Assembly: GCF_000003605.2 (NCBI RefSeq)
Contig: NW_003139011.1
Location: forward strand, 1 to 31,258
Length of the DNA: 31,258 nucleotides
DNA from: Saccoglossus kowalevskii
Lineage: Eukaryota > Hemichordata > Enteropneusta > Harrimaniidae
Direction of reading: 5' to 3'
Each line of letters begins with the position of its first letter. The first letter of the stretch is position 1. A program made the position numbers and the translations under genes. Shown piece by piece: positions 1 through 11,861 of this stretch. A model generated the notes under the pieces. That model worked only from the letters and a program-made list of their open reading frames with translations, ran no database searches and had not been told where the DNA came from.

Positions 1-1260
1 TACCATGGATAGTGAATTTACCCACAAGGTATCATGTATACTGAATTTATCCACAAGGTACCATGGATACTGAATTTGTCCACAAGGTACCATGGAAACT
101 AAATTTAGCCACAGTGTATTATGGACACTGAATTTAGGCACAAGGTTCCATGCATACTGAATTTACCCACAAGGTACAATGGATACTGAAATCACCCACA
201 AAGTACCATTGATACTAAATTTACCCACAAAGTACAAGGGATACTGAATTTACCCGCAAGGTACCATAGATACTGAATTTACCCACAAGGTATCATGGAT
301 ACTGAATTTACCCACAAGGTTCCATACATACTGAATTTAGGCACAAGGTACAACGGATACTGAATTTAGCCACAAGGTACCATGAATACTGAATTTACCC
401 ACAAGGTACCATGGAAACTAAATTTAGCCACATGGCATCATAGATACTGAATTTAGCCACAAGCTACCATGGATACTGAATTTTCCCTCAAGGTACCATG
501 GAAACTAAATTTAGCCACAGGGTATCATGGATACTAAATTTACCCACAAAGTACCATGGATACTGAATTTACCCACAAGGTATCAGGGATACTGAAATCA
601 CCCACAAAGTACCATGGATACTGAATTCACCCGCAAGGTACCATAGATACTGAATTTACCCACAAGGTATCATGGATACTGAATTTACCCACAAGGTATC
701 ATGTATACTGAATTTACCCACAAGGTACCATGGATACTGAATTTGCCCTCAAGGTACCATGGAAACTAAATTTAGCCACAGGGTATCATGGATACTAAAT
801 TTACCCACAAAGTACCATGGATACTGAATTTACCCACAAGGTATCAGGGATACTGAAATCACCCACAAAGTACCATGGATACTGAATTCACCCGCAAGGT
901 ACCATAGATACTGAATTTACCCACAAGGTATCATGGATACTGAATTTACCCACAAGGTATCATGCATACTGAATTTACCCACAAGGTATCATGGATAATG
1001 AATTTACCCACAAGCTACCCTGGATACTGAATTTACCCACAAAGTACCATGGATACTAAATTTACCCACAAAGTACCATGGATACTGAATTTACCCACAA
1101 GGTACCATGGATACTGAATGTACCCACACGGTATCATGCATACTGAATTTACCAACAAGTTACCATGGATACTGAAATCACTCACACAGTACCAAGATTA
1201 CTGAATTTACCCACAAAGTACCATGGATACTGAATTTACCCACAAGGTATCATGTATACT
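1..1260. repeat. Family A higher-order segment, copy 1
   Basis: This block aligns to 2146-3521. The offset is 2145 at the start, 2203 after about 361 and 2261 near the end; each step of 58 bp is exactly two units. Diagnostics include GGATAGTGAATTT at the start, TATTATGGACACTG near 117, TACAACGG near 350, TATCAGGG at 581 and 842, and CTACCCTGG at 1015. Compared with copy 2, it lacks a two-unit stretch (containing the CTGCCAAG unit) near 1100. It may begin upstream of the window, because base 1 falls inside the matching stretch. Confidence 0.85.
478..999. repeat. Nine-unit (261-bp) tandem duplication inside family A
   Basis: Copy 1 is about 478-738 and copy 2 about 739-999. Both run from a unit with CCCTCAAGG through the four-change unit, a TATCAGGG unit (581 and 842), a GAAATCACCC unit and a GAATTCACCCGCAAGG unit. 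The spacing of 261 bp is exactly nine units. The same doubled pattern is present at 2784/3045 and 27933/28194, but only a single TATCAGGG exists in the related segment at 21390-22310 (position 21819). The duplication is therefore shared by three copies of family A and absent from the fourth. Confidence 0.85.
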
Positions 1261-1282
1261 GAATTTAGCCACAAGGTACCAT

Positions 1283-2145
1283 GCATACTGAATTTGCACA
1301 CAAGGTACCATGGATACTGAATTCAGCCACAGGGTATCATGGATACTGAATGTTCTCACAAGCTACCATGGATACTGAATTCACCCACAAGGTACCATGA
1401 ATACTGAATTTGCCACAAGGTACCATGGAAACTAAATTTAGCCACAGGGTATCATAGATACTGAATTTACCCACAAGCTACCATGAATACTGAAATCACC
1501 CACGAAGTACCAAGAATACTGAATTTACCCACAAGGTCCCATGGATACTGAATTTACCCACAAGGTATCATGCATACTGAATTTACCCACAAGTTACCAT
1601 GGATACTGAATTTTCCCACAAGGTACAATGGATACTGAAATCACCAACAAAGTAACATGGATACTAAATTTACCCACAAAGTACCATGTAAACAGAATTT
1701 ACCCACAAGGTATCAGGGATACTGAAATCACCCACAAAGTACCATGGATACTGAATTCACCCGCAAGGTACCATAGATACTGAATTTACCCACAAGGTAT
1801 CATGGATACTGAATTTACCCACAAGGTATCATGCATACTGAATTTACCCACAAGATATTATGGATAATGAATTTACCCACAAGCTACCATGGATACTGAA
1901 TTTACCCACAAAGTACCATGGATACTAAATTTACCCCCAAAGTACCATGGATACTGAATTTACCCACAAGGTATCATGGATACTGAATTTACCCACAAGC
2001 TGCCAAGAATACTGAATTTACCCACAAGGTACCATGGATACTGAATTTACCCACAAGGTATCATGCATACTGAATTTACCCACAAGTTACCATGGATACT
2101 GAAATCACCCACACAGTACCAAGAATACTGAATTTACCCACAAAG
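1283..2145. repeat. Family G higher-order segment, copy 1
   Basis: This segment carries the markers GAATTTGCACACAAGG (near 1291), GAATGTTCTCACAAG (near 1346), CACGAAGTACC (near 1501), AAACAGAATTT (near 1690) and TATCAGGG at 1711. It aligns to 10899-11690 at offset 9501 and to 18000-18770 at offset 16717. Its distal part also aligns to 4201-4850 at offset 2552, exactly 88 units. One unit near 1407 has lost a C (GAATTTGCCACAAGG), which is a private 1-bp deletion. Confidence 0.82.
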
Positions 2146-3521
2146 TACCATGGATAGTGAATTTACCCACAAGGTATCATGTATACTGAATTTATCCACA
2201 AGGTACCATGGATACTGAATTTGTCCACAAGGTACCATGGAAACTAAATTTAGCCACAGTGTATTATGGACACTGAATTTAGGCACAAGGTTCCATGCAT
2301 ACTGAATTTACCCACAAGGTACAATGGATACTGAAATCACCCACAAAGTACCATTGATACTAAATTTACCCACAAAGTACAAGGGATACTGAATTTACCC
2401 GCAAGGTACCATAGATACTGAATTTACCCACAAGGTATCATGGATACTGAATTTACCCACAAGGTTCCATACATACTGAATTTAGGCACAAGGTACAACG
2501 GATACTGAATTTACCCACAAGGTTCCATACATACTGAATTTAGGCACAAGGTACAACGGATACTGAATTTAGCCACAAGGTACCATGAATACTGAATTTA
2601 CCCACAAGGTACCATGGAAACTAAATTTAGCCACATGGCATCATAGATACTGAATTTAGCCACAAGCTACCATGGATACTGAATTTTCCCTCAAGGTACC
2701 ATGGAAACTAAATTTAGCCACAGGGTATCATGGATACTAAATTTACCCACAAAGTACCATGGATACTGAATTTACCCACAAGGTATCAGGGATACTGAAA
2801 TCACCCACAAAGTACCATGGATACTGAATTCACCCGCAAGGTACCATAGATACTGAATTTACCCACAAGGTATCATGGATACTGAATTTACCCACAAGGT
2901 ATCATGTATACTGAATTTACCCACAAGGTACCATGGATACTGAATTTGCCCTCAAGGTACCATGGAAACTAAATTTAGCCACAGGGTATCATGGATACTA
3001 AATTTACCCACAAAGTACCATGGATACTGAATTTACCCACAAGGTATCAGGGATACTGAAATCACCCACAAAGTACCATGGATACTGAATTCACCCGCAA
3101 GGTACCATAGATACTGAATTTACCCACAAGGTATCATGGATACTGAATTTAACCACAAGGTATCATGCATACTGAATTTACCCACAAGATATCATGGATA
3201 ATGAATTTACCCACAAGCTACCATGGATACTGAATTTACCCACAAAGTACCATGGATACTAAATTTACCCACAAAGTACCATGGATACTGAATTTACCCA
3301 CAAGGTATCATGGATACTGAATTTACCCACAAGCTGCCAAGAATACTGAATTTACCCACAAGGTACCATAGATACTGAATGTACCCACAAGGTATCATGC
3401 ATACTGAATTTACCCACAAGTTACCATGGATACTGAAATCACCCACACAGTACCAAGATTACTGAATTTACCCACAAAGTACCATGGATAGTGAATTTAC
3501 CCACAAGTTATCATGTATACT
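2146..3521. repeat. Family A higher-order segment, copy 2
   Basis: This is the second copy of the segment at 1-1260, beginning at the same GGATAGTGAATTT unit. It differs by a private two-unit tandem duplication at 2453-2510/2511-2568 (each half contains TTCCATACATACTG and GGCACAAGGTACAACGG), and by two units containing CTGCCAAG near 3335 that copy 1 lacks. From 2511 it is also collinear with 27660 onward at a constant offset of 25149. It therefore has close relatives both 2 kb and 25 kb away. Confidence 0.85.
2453..2568. repeat. Private 58-bp (two-unit) tandem duplication
   Basis: Bases 2453-2510 and 2511-2568 are the same two-unit block (the TTCCATACATACTG unit followed by the TACAACGG unit). 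The other copies at 300-360 and 27660-27720 have the block once, so the doubling happened in this copy after it separated from them. Confidence 0.88.
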
Positions 3522-4200
3522 GAATTTACCCACAAGGTACCATGTATACTGAATTTGTCCACAAGGTACCATGAAAAATTATTTTAGCCACAGTGTATCA
3601 TGGACACTGGATTTAGCCACAAGGTTCCATGCATACTGAATTTACCCACAAGGTACAATAGATACTGAAATCACCCACAAAGTACCATTGATACTAAATT
3701 TACCCACAAAGTACCAGGGATACTGAATTTACCCGCAAGGTACCATAGATACTGTATTTACCCACAAGGTATCATGGATACTGAAATTACCCACAAGGTT
3801 CCATACATACTGAATTTAGGCACAAGGTGCAACGGATACTGAATTTAGCCACAAGGTACCATGAATACTGAATTTACCCACAAGGAACCATGGAAACTAA
3901 ATTTAGCCACATGGCATCATAGATACTGAATTTAGCCACAAGCTACCATGGATACTGAAATCACCCACAAAGTACCAAGAATATTGAATTTACCCACAAG
4001 GTACCATGGATACTGAATTTACCCACAAGGTATCATGTATACTGAATTTACCCACAAGGTACCATGGATACTGAATTTGCCCACAATGTACCATGGAAAC
4101 TAAATTTAGCCACAGGGTAAAATAGATACTGAATTTACCCACAAGCTACCATGGATACTGAAATCACCCACAAAGTACCAAGAATAATGAATTTACCCAC
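3522..4200. repeat. Family B higher-order segment, copy 1
   Basis: The segment contains GAATTTGTCC, the odd unit ATGAAAAATTATTTTAGCC (from 3571), TGGACACTGGATTTAGCC, TACCAGGG, AAGGTGCAACGG and GGGTAAAATAGATAC (near 4115). It is duplicated at 5342-5992 with offset 1792 and is collinear with 28671-29349 at offset 25149. After 4200 the sequence switches to a family G context (AAAGTAACATGG), so 4200 is a junction between copied segments. Confidence 0.83.
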
Positions 4201-5341
4201 AAAGTAACATGGATACTAAATTTACCCACAAAGTACCATGGAAACAGAATTTACCCACAAGGTATCAGGGATACTGAAATCACCCACAAAGTACCATGGA
4301 TACTGAATTCACCCGCAAGGTACCATAGATACTGAATTTACCCACAAGGTATCATGGATACTGAATTTACCCACAAGGTATCATGCATACTGAAATTACC
4401 CACAAGGTATTATGGATAATGAATTTACCCACAAGCTACCATGGATACTGAATTTACCCACAAAGTACCATGGATACTAAATTTACCCACAAAGTACCAT
4501 GGATACTGAATTTACCCACAAGGTATCATGGATACTGAATTTACCCACAAGCTGCCAAGAATACTGAATTTACCCACAAGTTACCATGGATACTGAATTT
4601 ACCCACAAAGTATCATGCATACTGAATTTACCCACAAGTTACCATGGATACTGAAATCACCCACACAGTACCAAGAATACTGAATTTACCCACAAAGTAC
4701 CATGGATAGTGAATTTACCCACAAGGTATCATGTATACTGAATTTATCCACAAGGTACCATGGATACTGAATTTGTCCACAAGGTACCATGGAAACTAAA
4801 TTTAGCCACAGTGTATTATGGACATTGAATTTAGGCACAAGGTTCCATGCATTTACCCACAAGGTACAATGGATACTGAAATCACCCACAAAGTACCATT
4901 GATACTAAATTTACCCACAAAGTACAAGGGATACTGAATTTACCCGCAAGGTACCATAGATACTGAATTTACCCACAAGGTATCATGGATACTGAATTTA
5001 CCCACAAGGTTCCATGGATACTGAATTTGCCCACAAGTTACCACGGAAACATAAATTTAACTACAGGGTATCATGGATACTGAATTTACCCACAACCTGC
5101 CAAGAATACTGAATTTACCCACAAGGTACCATGAATACTGAATTTACCCACAAGGTACCATGGAAACTAAATTTAGCCACATGGCATCATAGATACTGAA
5201 TTTAGCCACAAGCTACCATGGATACTGAATTTTCCCTCAAGGTACCATGGAAACTAAATTTAGCCACAGGGTATCATGGATACTAAATTTACCCACAAAG
5301 TACCATGGATACTGAATTTACCCACAAGGTATCAGGGATAC
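4201..5341. repeat. Composite block: G and A copy with shorter patches
   Basis: From 4201 to about 4850 the block matches 1649-2298 at a constant 2552 bp, including TATCAGGG at 4263 and the GGATAGTG unit starting at 4698. It continues as family A to about 5010, out of register by a 7-bp deletion at 4843-4864. Bases 5011-5110 then resemble the start of family C (TTACCACGGAAAC, AACTACAGGG, AACCTGCCAAG) with an extra base in AAACATAAATTT. From about 5124 the family A order resumes up to TATCAGGG at 5331. The block looks like an insertion between the two family B copies. Confidence 0.7.
4843..4864. repeat. Truncated 22-bp satellite unit
   Basis: The unit reads TTCCATGCATTTACCCAC and then AAGG. 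Related copies at 2291 and 13127 have seven more bases (ACTGAAT) between GCAT and TTACCC. The 7-bp loss is private to this copy, and it shifts the phase of everything downstream relative to the other family A copies. Confidence 0.9.
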
Positions 5342-6740
5342 TGAATTTGTCCACAAGGTACCATGAAAAATTATTTTAGCCACAGTGTATCATGGACACT
5401 GGATTTAGCCACAAGGTTCCATGCATACTGAATTTACCCACAAGGTACAATAGATACTGAAATCACCCACAAAGTACCATTGATACTAAATTTACCCACA
5501 AAGTACCAGGGATACTGAATTTACCCGCAAGGTACCATAGATACTGAATTTACCCACAAGGTATCATGGATACTGAAATTACCCACAAGGTTCCATACAT
5601 ACTGAATTTAGGCACAAGGTGCAACGGATACTGAATTTAGCCACAAGGTACCATGCATACTGAATTTACCCACAAGGTACCATGGAAACTAAATTTAGCC
5701 ACATGGCATCATAGATACTGAATTTAGCCACAAGCTACCATGGATACTGAAATCACCCACAAAGTACCAAGAATACTGAATTTACCCACAAGGTACCATG
5801 GATACTGAATTTACCCACAAGGTATCATGTATACTGAATTTACCCACAAGGTACCATGGATACTGAATTTGCCCACAATGTACCATGGAAACTAAATTTA
5901 GCCACAGGGTAAAATAGATACTGAATTTACCCACAAGCTACCATGGATACTGAAATCACCCACAAAGTACCAAGAATAATGAATTTACCCACAAGGTACC
6001 ATGGATACTGAATTTACCCACAAGGTACCATGGATACTGAATTTACCCACAAGGTATCATGTATACTGAATTTACCCACAAGGTACCATGGATACTAAAT
6101 TTACCCACAAGGTATCATGCATACTGAATTTACCCACAAGTTACCATAGATACTGAATTTACCCACAAGGTACCATGGATACTAAAATCACCCACAAAGT
6201 ACCATGGATACTAAATGTACCCACAAAGTATCATGGATACTGAATTTACCCGCAAGGTATCATGGATACTGAATTGAGCCACAAGGTACCATGGATACTG
6301 ACTTTGCCCACAAGGTACCATGGAAACTAAATTTAGCCACAGGGTATCATGGATACTGAATTGTCTCACAAGTTACCACGGAAACTAAATTTAGCCACAG
6401 GGTATCATGGATACTGAATTTTCTCATGAGTTACCATGAATACTGAATTTACCACTAGGTACCATGGATACTGAATTTGCCCACAACGTACCATGGAAAC
6501 TAAATTTAGCCACAGTGTATCATGCATACTGAATTTAGCCACAAGGTTCCATGCATACTGAATTTAGCCACAAGGTACCATGGATACTGAAGGTAGCCAC
6601 AAGGTATCATGCATACTGAATTTACCCACAAGTTACCATGGATACAGAATTTACCCACAAGGTACAATGGATACTGAAATCACCCACAAAGTACCATGGA
6701 CACTAAATTTACCCACAAAGTACCATGGATACTGAATTTA
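5342..6740. repeat. Family B higher-order segment, copy 2
   Basis: The first 650 bp duplicate 3551-4200 at offset 1792 and share the rare ATGAAAAATTATTTT unit (5363). The whole block is collinear with 28699-30097 at offset 23357, checked at 5903/29260, 6241/29598 and 6481/29838. Shared distal markers are GAATTGAGCC and GATACTGACTTTGCCC. At 6424 it carries the first CTCATGAG unit of the window. Near 6740 the distal relative lacks two units (58 bp) present here. Confidence 0.83.
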
Positions 6741-7041
6741 CCCACAAGGTATCATGTATACTGAATTTACCCACAAGGTACCATGGATACTGAATTTGCC
6801 CACAAGATACCATGGAAACTAAATTTAGCCACAGGGTATCATAGAAAATGAATTTACCCACAAGCTACCATGGATACTGAAATCACCCACAAAGTACCAA
6901 GAATACTGAATTTACCCACAAGGTATCATGTATACTGAATTTACCCACAAGGTACCATGGATACTGAATTTGCGCACAAGGTACCATGGATACTAAAATC
7001 ACCCACAAAGTACCATGGATACTACATTTACCCACAAAGTA
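6741..7041. repeat. Satellite linker between families B and C
   Basis: This is an ordinary satellite of about ten units, with TATCATGTATACTG units, the GCC/AAACTAAA pair, GATACTGAAATCACCC and CCAAGAATACTG units, and GATACTAAAATCACCC with GATACTACATTT near the end. Its order resembles 14815-14940 and 30075-30210. Nothing other than satellite is visible. Confidence 0.75.
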
Positions 7042-8391
7042 TCATGGATATTGAATTTGCCCACAAGGTACCATGGAAACTAAATTTAACTACAGGGTAT
7101 CATGGATACTGAATTTACCCACAACCTGCCAAGAATACTGAATTTACCCACAAGGTACCATGGATACTGAATTTACCCACAAGGTATCATGCATACTGAA
7201 ATTACCCACAAGTTACCATAGATACTGAATTTACCCTCAAGGTACCATGGATACTAAAATCACCCACAAAGTACCATGGATACTACATTTACCCACAAAG
7301 TATCATGGATACTGAATTTACCCACAAGGTATCATGGATACTGAATTTAGCCACAAGGTACCTTGGATACTGAATTTGCCCACAAGGTACCATGGAAACT
7401 AAATTTAGCCACAGGTTATCATGGATACTGAATTGTCGGACAAGTTACCATGGATACTGAACTTGCCCACAATGTACCATGGAAACTAAATTTAGCCAAA
7501 GTGTATCATGGATAGTGAATTTACCCACAAGGTTCCATGCATACTGATTTTAGCGAAAAGGAACCATGGATACTGAATTTGCCCACAAGGTACCATGGAA
7601 ACTAAATTTAGCCACAGGGTGTCATGGATACTGAATTTTCTCATGAGTTACCATGAATACTGAATTTACCACAAGGTACCATGGATACTGAATTTGCCCA
7701 CAACGTACCATGGAAACTAAATTTAGCCACAGTGTATCATGGATACTGAATTTAGCCACAAGGTTCCATGCATACTGAATTTAGCCACAAGGTACCATGG
7801 ATACTGAATGTAGCCACAAGGTATCATGCATACTGAATTTACCCACAAGTTACCATGGATACTGAATTTACCCACAATGTACAATGGATACTAAAATTAC
7901 CCACAAAGTACCATGGATACTGAATTTACCCACAAGGTACCATAGATACTGAATTTACCCACAAGGTATCATGGATACTGAAATTACCCACAAGCTACCA
8001 TGGATACTGAATTTACCCACAATGTATCATGGATACTGAATTTACCCACAAGGTTCCATGCACACTGAATTTAGGCACAAGGTACAAAGGATACTGAATT
8101 TAGCCACAAGGTACCATGGATACTGAATTTACCCACAAGGTATCATGGATACTGAATTTACCCACAAGGTTCCATGCACACTGAATTTAGGCACAAGGTA
8201 CAACGGATACTGAATTTAGCCACAAGGTACCATGAATACTGAATTTACCCAGAAGGTACCATGGATACTGAAATCACCCACAAAGTACCAAGAATACTGC
8301 AATTACCCGCAAGGTACCATGGATAATGAATTTACCCACAAGGTATCATGTATACTGAATTTACCCACAAGGTACAATGGATACTGAATTT
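7042..8391. repeat. Family C higher-order segment, copy 1
   Basis: This 1,350-bp block matches 9562-10911 at a constant offset of 2520, with about 13 mismatches and no indels by eye (about 99% identity). Markers include GATATTGAATTTGCCC, AACTACAGGG, AACCTGCCAAG (7124), GTACCTTGGATAC, AATTGTCGGACAAG, GAACTTGCCC and CCAAAGTGTATC. A third copy begins at 19329 with offset 12287. After 8391 the sequence switches to GTTACCATAGAAAC and the copies diverge. Confidence 0.9.
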
Positions 8392-8540
8392 GCCCACAAG
8401 TTACCATAGAAACTAAATTTAACTACAGGGTATCATGGATACTGAATTTACCCACAAGCTGCCAAGAATACTGAATTTACCCACAAGGTACCATGGATAC
8501 TGAATTTACCCACAAGGTATCATGGATACTGAATTTACCC
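8392..8540. repeat. Satellite linker of about five units
   Basis: This short stretch has TTACCATAGAAAC, AACTACAGGG and CTGCCAAG units. It resembles the proximal end of family C and joins copy C1 to a family E piece. Nothing else is visible. Confidence 0.7.
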
Positions 8541-9200
8541 ACAGGTTATCATGGATACTGAATTGTCGGACAAGTTACCATGGATACTGAATTTGCCCAC
8601 AAGGTACCATGGAAACTAAATTTAGCCAAAGGGTATCATGGATACTGAATTTACCCACAAGGTTCCATGCATACTGATTTTAGCCAAAAGGTACCATGGA
8701 TACTGAATTTGCCCACAAGGTACCATGGAAACTAAATTTAGCCACAGGGTGTCATGGATACTGAATTTTCTCATGAGTTACCATGAATACTGAATTTACC
8801 ACAAGGTACCATGGATACTGAATTTGCCCACAACGTTCCATTGAAACTAAATTTAGCCACAGTGTATCATGGATACTGAATTTAGCCACAAGGTTCCATG
8901 CATACTGAATTTAGCCACAAGGTACCATGGATACTGAATGTAGCCACAAGGTATCATGCATACTGAATTTACCCACAAGTTCCCATGGATACTGAATTTA
9001 CCCACAAGGTACAATGGATACTGAAATCACCCACAAATTACCATGGATACTAAATTTACCCACAAAGTACCATGGATACTGAATTTACCCACAAGGTACC
9101 ATAGATACTGAATTTACCCACAAGGTATCATGGAAACTGAAATTACCCACAAGCTACCATGGATACTGAATTTACCCACAAAGTACCATGGATACTGAAT
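8541..9200. repeat. Family E segment, remote copy
   Basis: This block is collinear with 26942-27601 at a constant offset of 18401 (checked at 8541/26942, 8830/27231 and 9130/27531). It shares the rare variants ACAACGTTCCATTGAAAC (8830) and CATGGAAACTGAAATTACCC (9130). The latter pair distinguishes it from the closer relative at 25609-26268. It contains the CTCATGAG unit at 8771. Confidence 0.86.
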
Positions 9201-9561
9201 TTACCCACAAGGTACCATGGATACTGAATTTGCCGACAAGGTACCTTGGAAACTAAATTTAGCCACAGGGTATCATGGATACTGAATTTACCCACAAGCT
9301 GCAAAGAATACTGAATTTACCCACAAGGTACTATAGATACTGAATTTACCCACAAGGAATCATGCATACTGAATTTACCCACAAGGTACCATGGATACTA
9401 GATTTGCCGACAAGGTACCATGGAAACTAAATTTAGCCACAGGGTATCATGGATACTGAATTGTCTCACAAGTTACCACGGAAACTAAATTTAGCCACAG
9501 GGTATCATGGATACTGAATTTTCTCATGAGTTACCATGAATACTGAATTTACCACAAGGTA
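9201..9561. repeat. Partial family H piece and linker
   Basis: The stretch has the family H order: TTTGCCGACAAGG, the four-change unit, AAGCTGCAAAGAATACTG and CACAAGGAATCATGC. It then has two four-change units around a GAATTGTCTCACAAG unit, and a CTCATGAG unit at 9524. The related fuller copies are at 11862 and 13893. Confidence 0.75.
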
Positions 9562-10911
9562 CCATGGATATTGAATTTGCCCACAAGGTACCATGGAAAC
9601 TAAATTTAACTACAGGGTATCATGGATACTGAATTTACCCACAACCTGCCAAGAATACTGAATTTACCCACAAGGTACCATGGATACTGAATTTACCCAC
9701 AAGGTATCATGCATACTGAATTTACCCACAAGTTACCATAGATACTGAATTTACCCTCAAGGTACCATGGATACTAAAATCACCCACAAAGTACCATGGA
9801 TACTACATTTACCCACAAAGTATCATGGATACTGAATTTACCCACAAGGTATCATGGATACTGAATTTAGCCACAAGGTACCTTGGATACTGAATTTGCC
9901 CACAAAGTACCATGGAAACTAAATTTAGCCACAGGTTATCATGGATACTGAATTGTCGGACAAGTTACCATGGATACTGAACTTGCCCACAATGTACCAT
10001 GGAAACTAAATTTAGCCAAAGTGTATCATGGATAGTGAATTTACCCACAAGGTTCCATGCATACTGATTTTAGCCAAAAGGAACCATGGATACTGAATTT
10101 GCCCACAAGGTACCATGGAAACTAAATTTAGCCACAGGGTGTCATGGATACTGAATTTTCTCATGAGTTACCATGAATACTGAATTTACCACAAGGTACC
10201 ATGGATACTGAATTTGCCCACAACGTACCATGGAAACTAAATTTAGCCACAGTGTATCATGGATACTGAATTTAGCCACAAGGTTCCATGCATACTGAAT
10301 TTAGCCACAAGGTACCATGGATACTGAATGTAGCCACAAGGTATCATGCATACTGAATTTACCCACAAGTTACCATGGATACTGAATTTACCCACAATGT
10401 ACAATGGATACTAAATTTACCCACAAAGTTCCATGGATACTGAATTTACCCACAAGGTACCATAGATACTGAATTTACCCACAAGGTATCATGGATACTG
10501 AAATTACCCACAAGCTACCATGGATACTGAATTTACCCACAAGGTATCATGGAAACTGAATTTACCCACAAGGTTCCATGCACACTGAATTTAGGCACAA
10601 GGTACAAAGGATACTGAATTTAGCCACAAGGTACCATGGATACTGAATTTACCCACAAGGTATCATGGATACTGAATTTACCCACAAGGTTCCATGCACA
10701 CTGAATTTAGGCACAAGGTACAACGGATACTGAATTTAGCCACAAGGTACCATGAATACTGAATTTACCCACAAGGTACCATGGATACTGAAATCACCCA
10801 CAAAGTACCAAGAATACTGCATTTACCCGGAAGGTACCATGGATAATGAATTTACCCACAAGGTATCGTGTATACTGAATTTACCCACAAGGTACCATGA
10901 ATACTGAATTT
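9562..10911. repeat. Family C higher-order segment, copy 2
   Basis: This is the near-identical partner of 7042-8391, offset 2520, equal in length. The offset is 3 bp short of 87 units because the intervening stretch holds short-unit variants. It carries the CTCATGAG unit at 10161. After 10911 it runs directly into family G (GAATTTGCCC, CACGAAGTACC). Confidence 0.9.
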
Positions 10912-11690
10912 GCCCACAAGGTACCATGGAAACTAAATTTAGCCACAGGGTATCATAGATACTGAATTTACCCACAAGCTACCATGAATACTGAAATCAC
11001 CCACGAAGTACCAAGAATACTGAATTTACCTACAAGGTACCATGGATACTGAATTTACCCACAAGGTATCATGCATACTGAATTTACCCACAAGTTACCA
11101 TGGATACTGAATTTTCCCACAAGGTACAATGGATACTGAAATCACCAACAAAGTAACATGGATACTAAATTTACCCACAAAGTACCATGGAAACAGAATT
11201 TACCCACAAGGTATCAGGGATACTGAAATCACCCACAAAGTACCATGGATACTGAATTCACCCGCAAGGTACCATAGATACTGAATTTACCCACAAGGTA
11301 TCATGGATACTGAATTTACCCACAAGGTATCATGCATACTGAATTTACCCACAAGGTATTATGGATAATGAATTTACCCACAAGCTACCATGGATACTGA
11401 ATTTACCCACAAAGTACCATGGATACTAAATTTACCCACAAAGTACCATGGATACTGAATTTACCCACAAGGTATCATGGATACTGAATTTACCCACAAG
11501 CTGCCAAGAATACTGAATTTACCCACAAGGTACCATGGATACTGAATGTACCCACACGGTATCATGCATACTGAATTTACCAACAAGTTACCATGGATAC
11601 TGAAATCACCCACACAGTACCAAGATTACTGAATTTACCCACAAAGTACCATGGATAGTGAATTTACCCACAAGGTATCATGTATACTGA
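10899..11690. repeat. Family G higher-order segment, copy 2
   Basis: This segment aligns to 1398-2189 at offset 9501 (TACCATGG at 10922 against 1421; TATCAGGG at 11212 against 1711; the GGATAGTG unit at 11647 against 2146). Between about 11535 and 11640 it carries instead the markers GAATGTACCCACACGG, ACCAACAAGTT and AAGATTACTG, which belong to the A-type context near 1115 and 22151. The copy is therefore a mosaic of two sources. Confidence 0.82.
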
Positions 11691-11861
11691 ATTTAGCCAC
11701 AAGGTTCCATGCATACTGAATTTGCACACAAGGTATCATGGATACTGAATTTACCCACAAGGTATCATGCATACTGAATTTACCCACAAGTTACCATGGA
11801 TACTGAAATCACCCACACAGTACCAAGAGTACTGAATTTACTCACAAAGTACCATGGATAC
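11691..11861. repeat. Satellite linker of about six units
   Basis: This holds TTCCATGCATACTG, a GAATTTGCACACAAGG unit and a GAAATCACCCACACAG unit, then AAGAGTACTGAATTTACTC. It is ordinary satellite joining families G and H. Nothing else is visible. Confidence 0.7.

Noticed and set aside
47..55. Replication origin with DnaA boxes
   Set aside because: The exact nonamer appears only six times, far apart and at corresponding places in copied segments. There is no AT-rich unwinding element or replication gene, and the array is of eukaryotic type.
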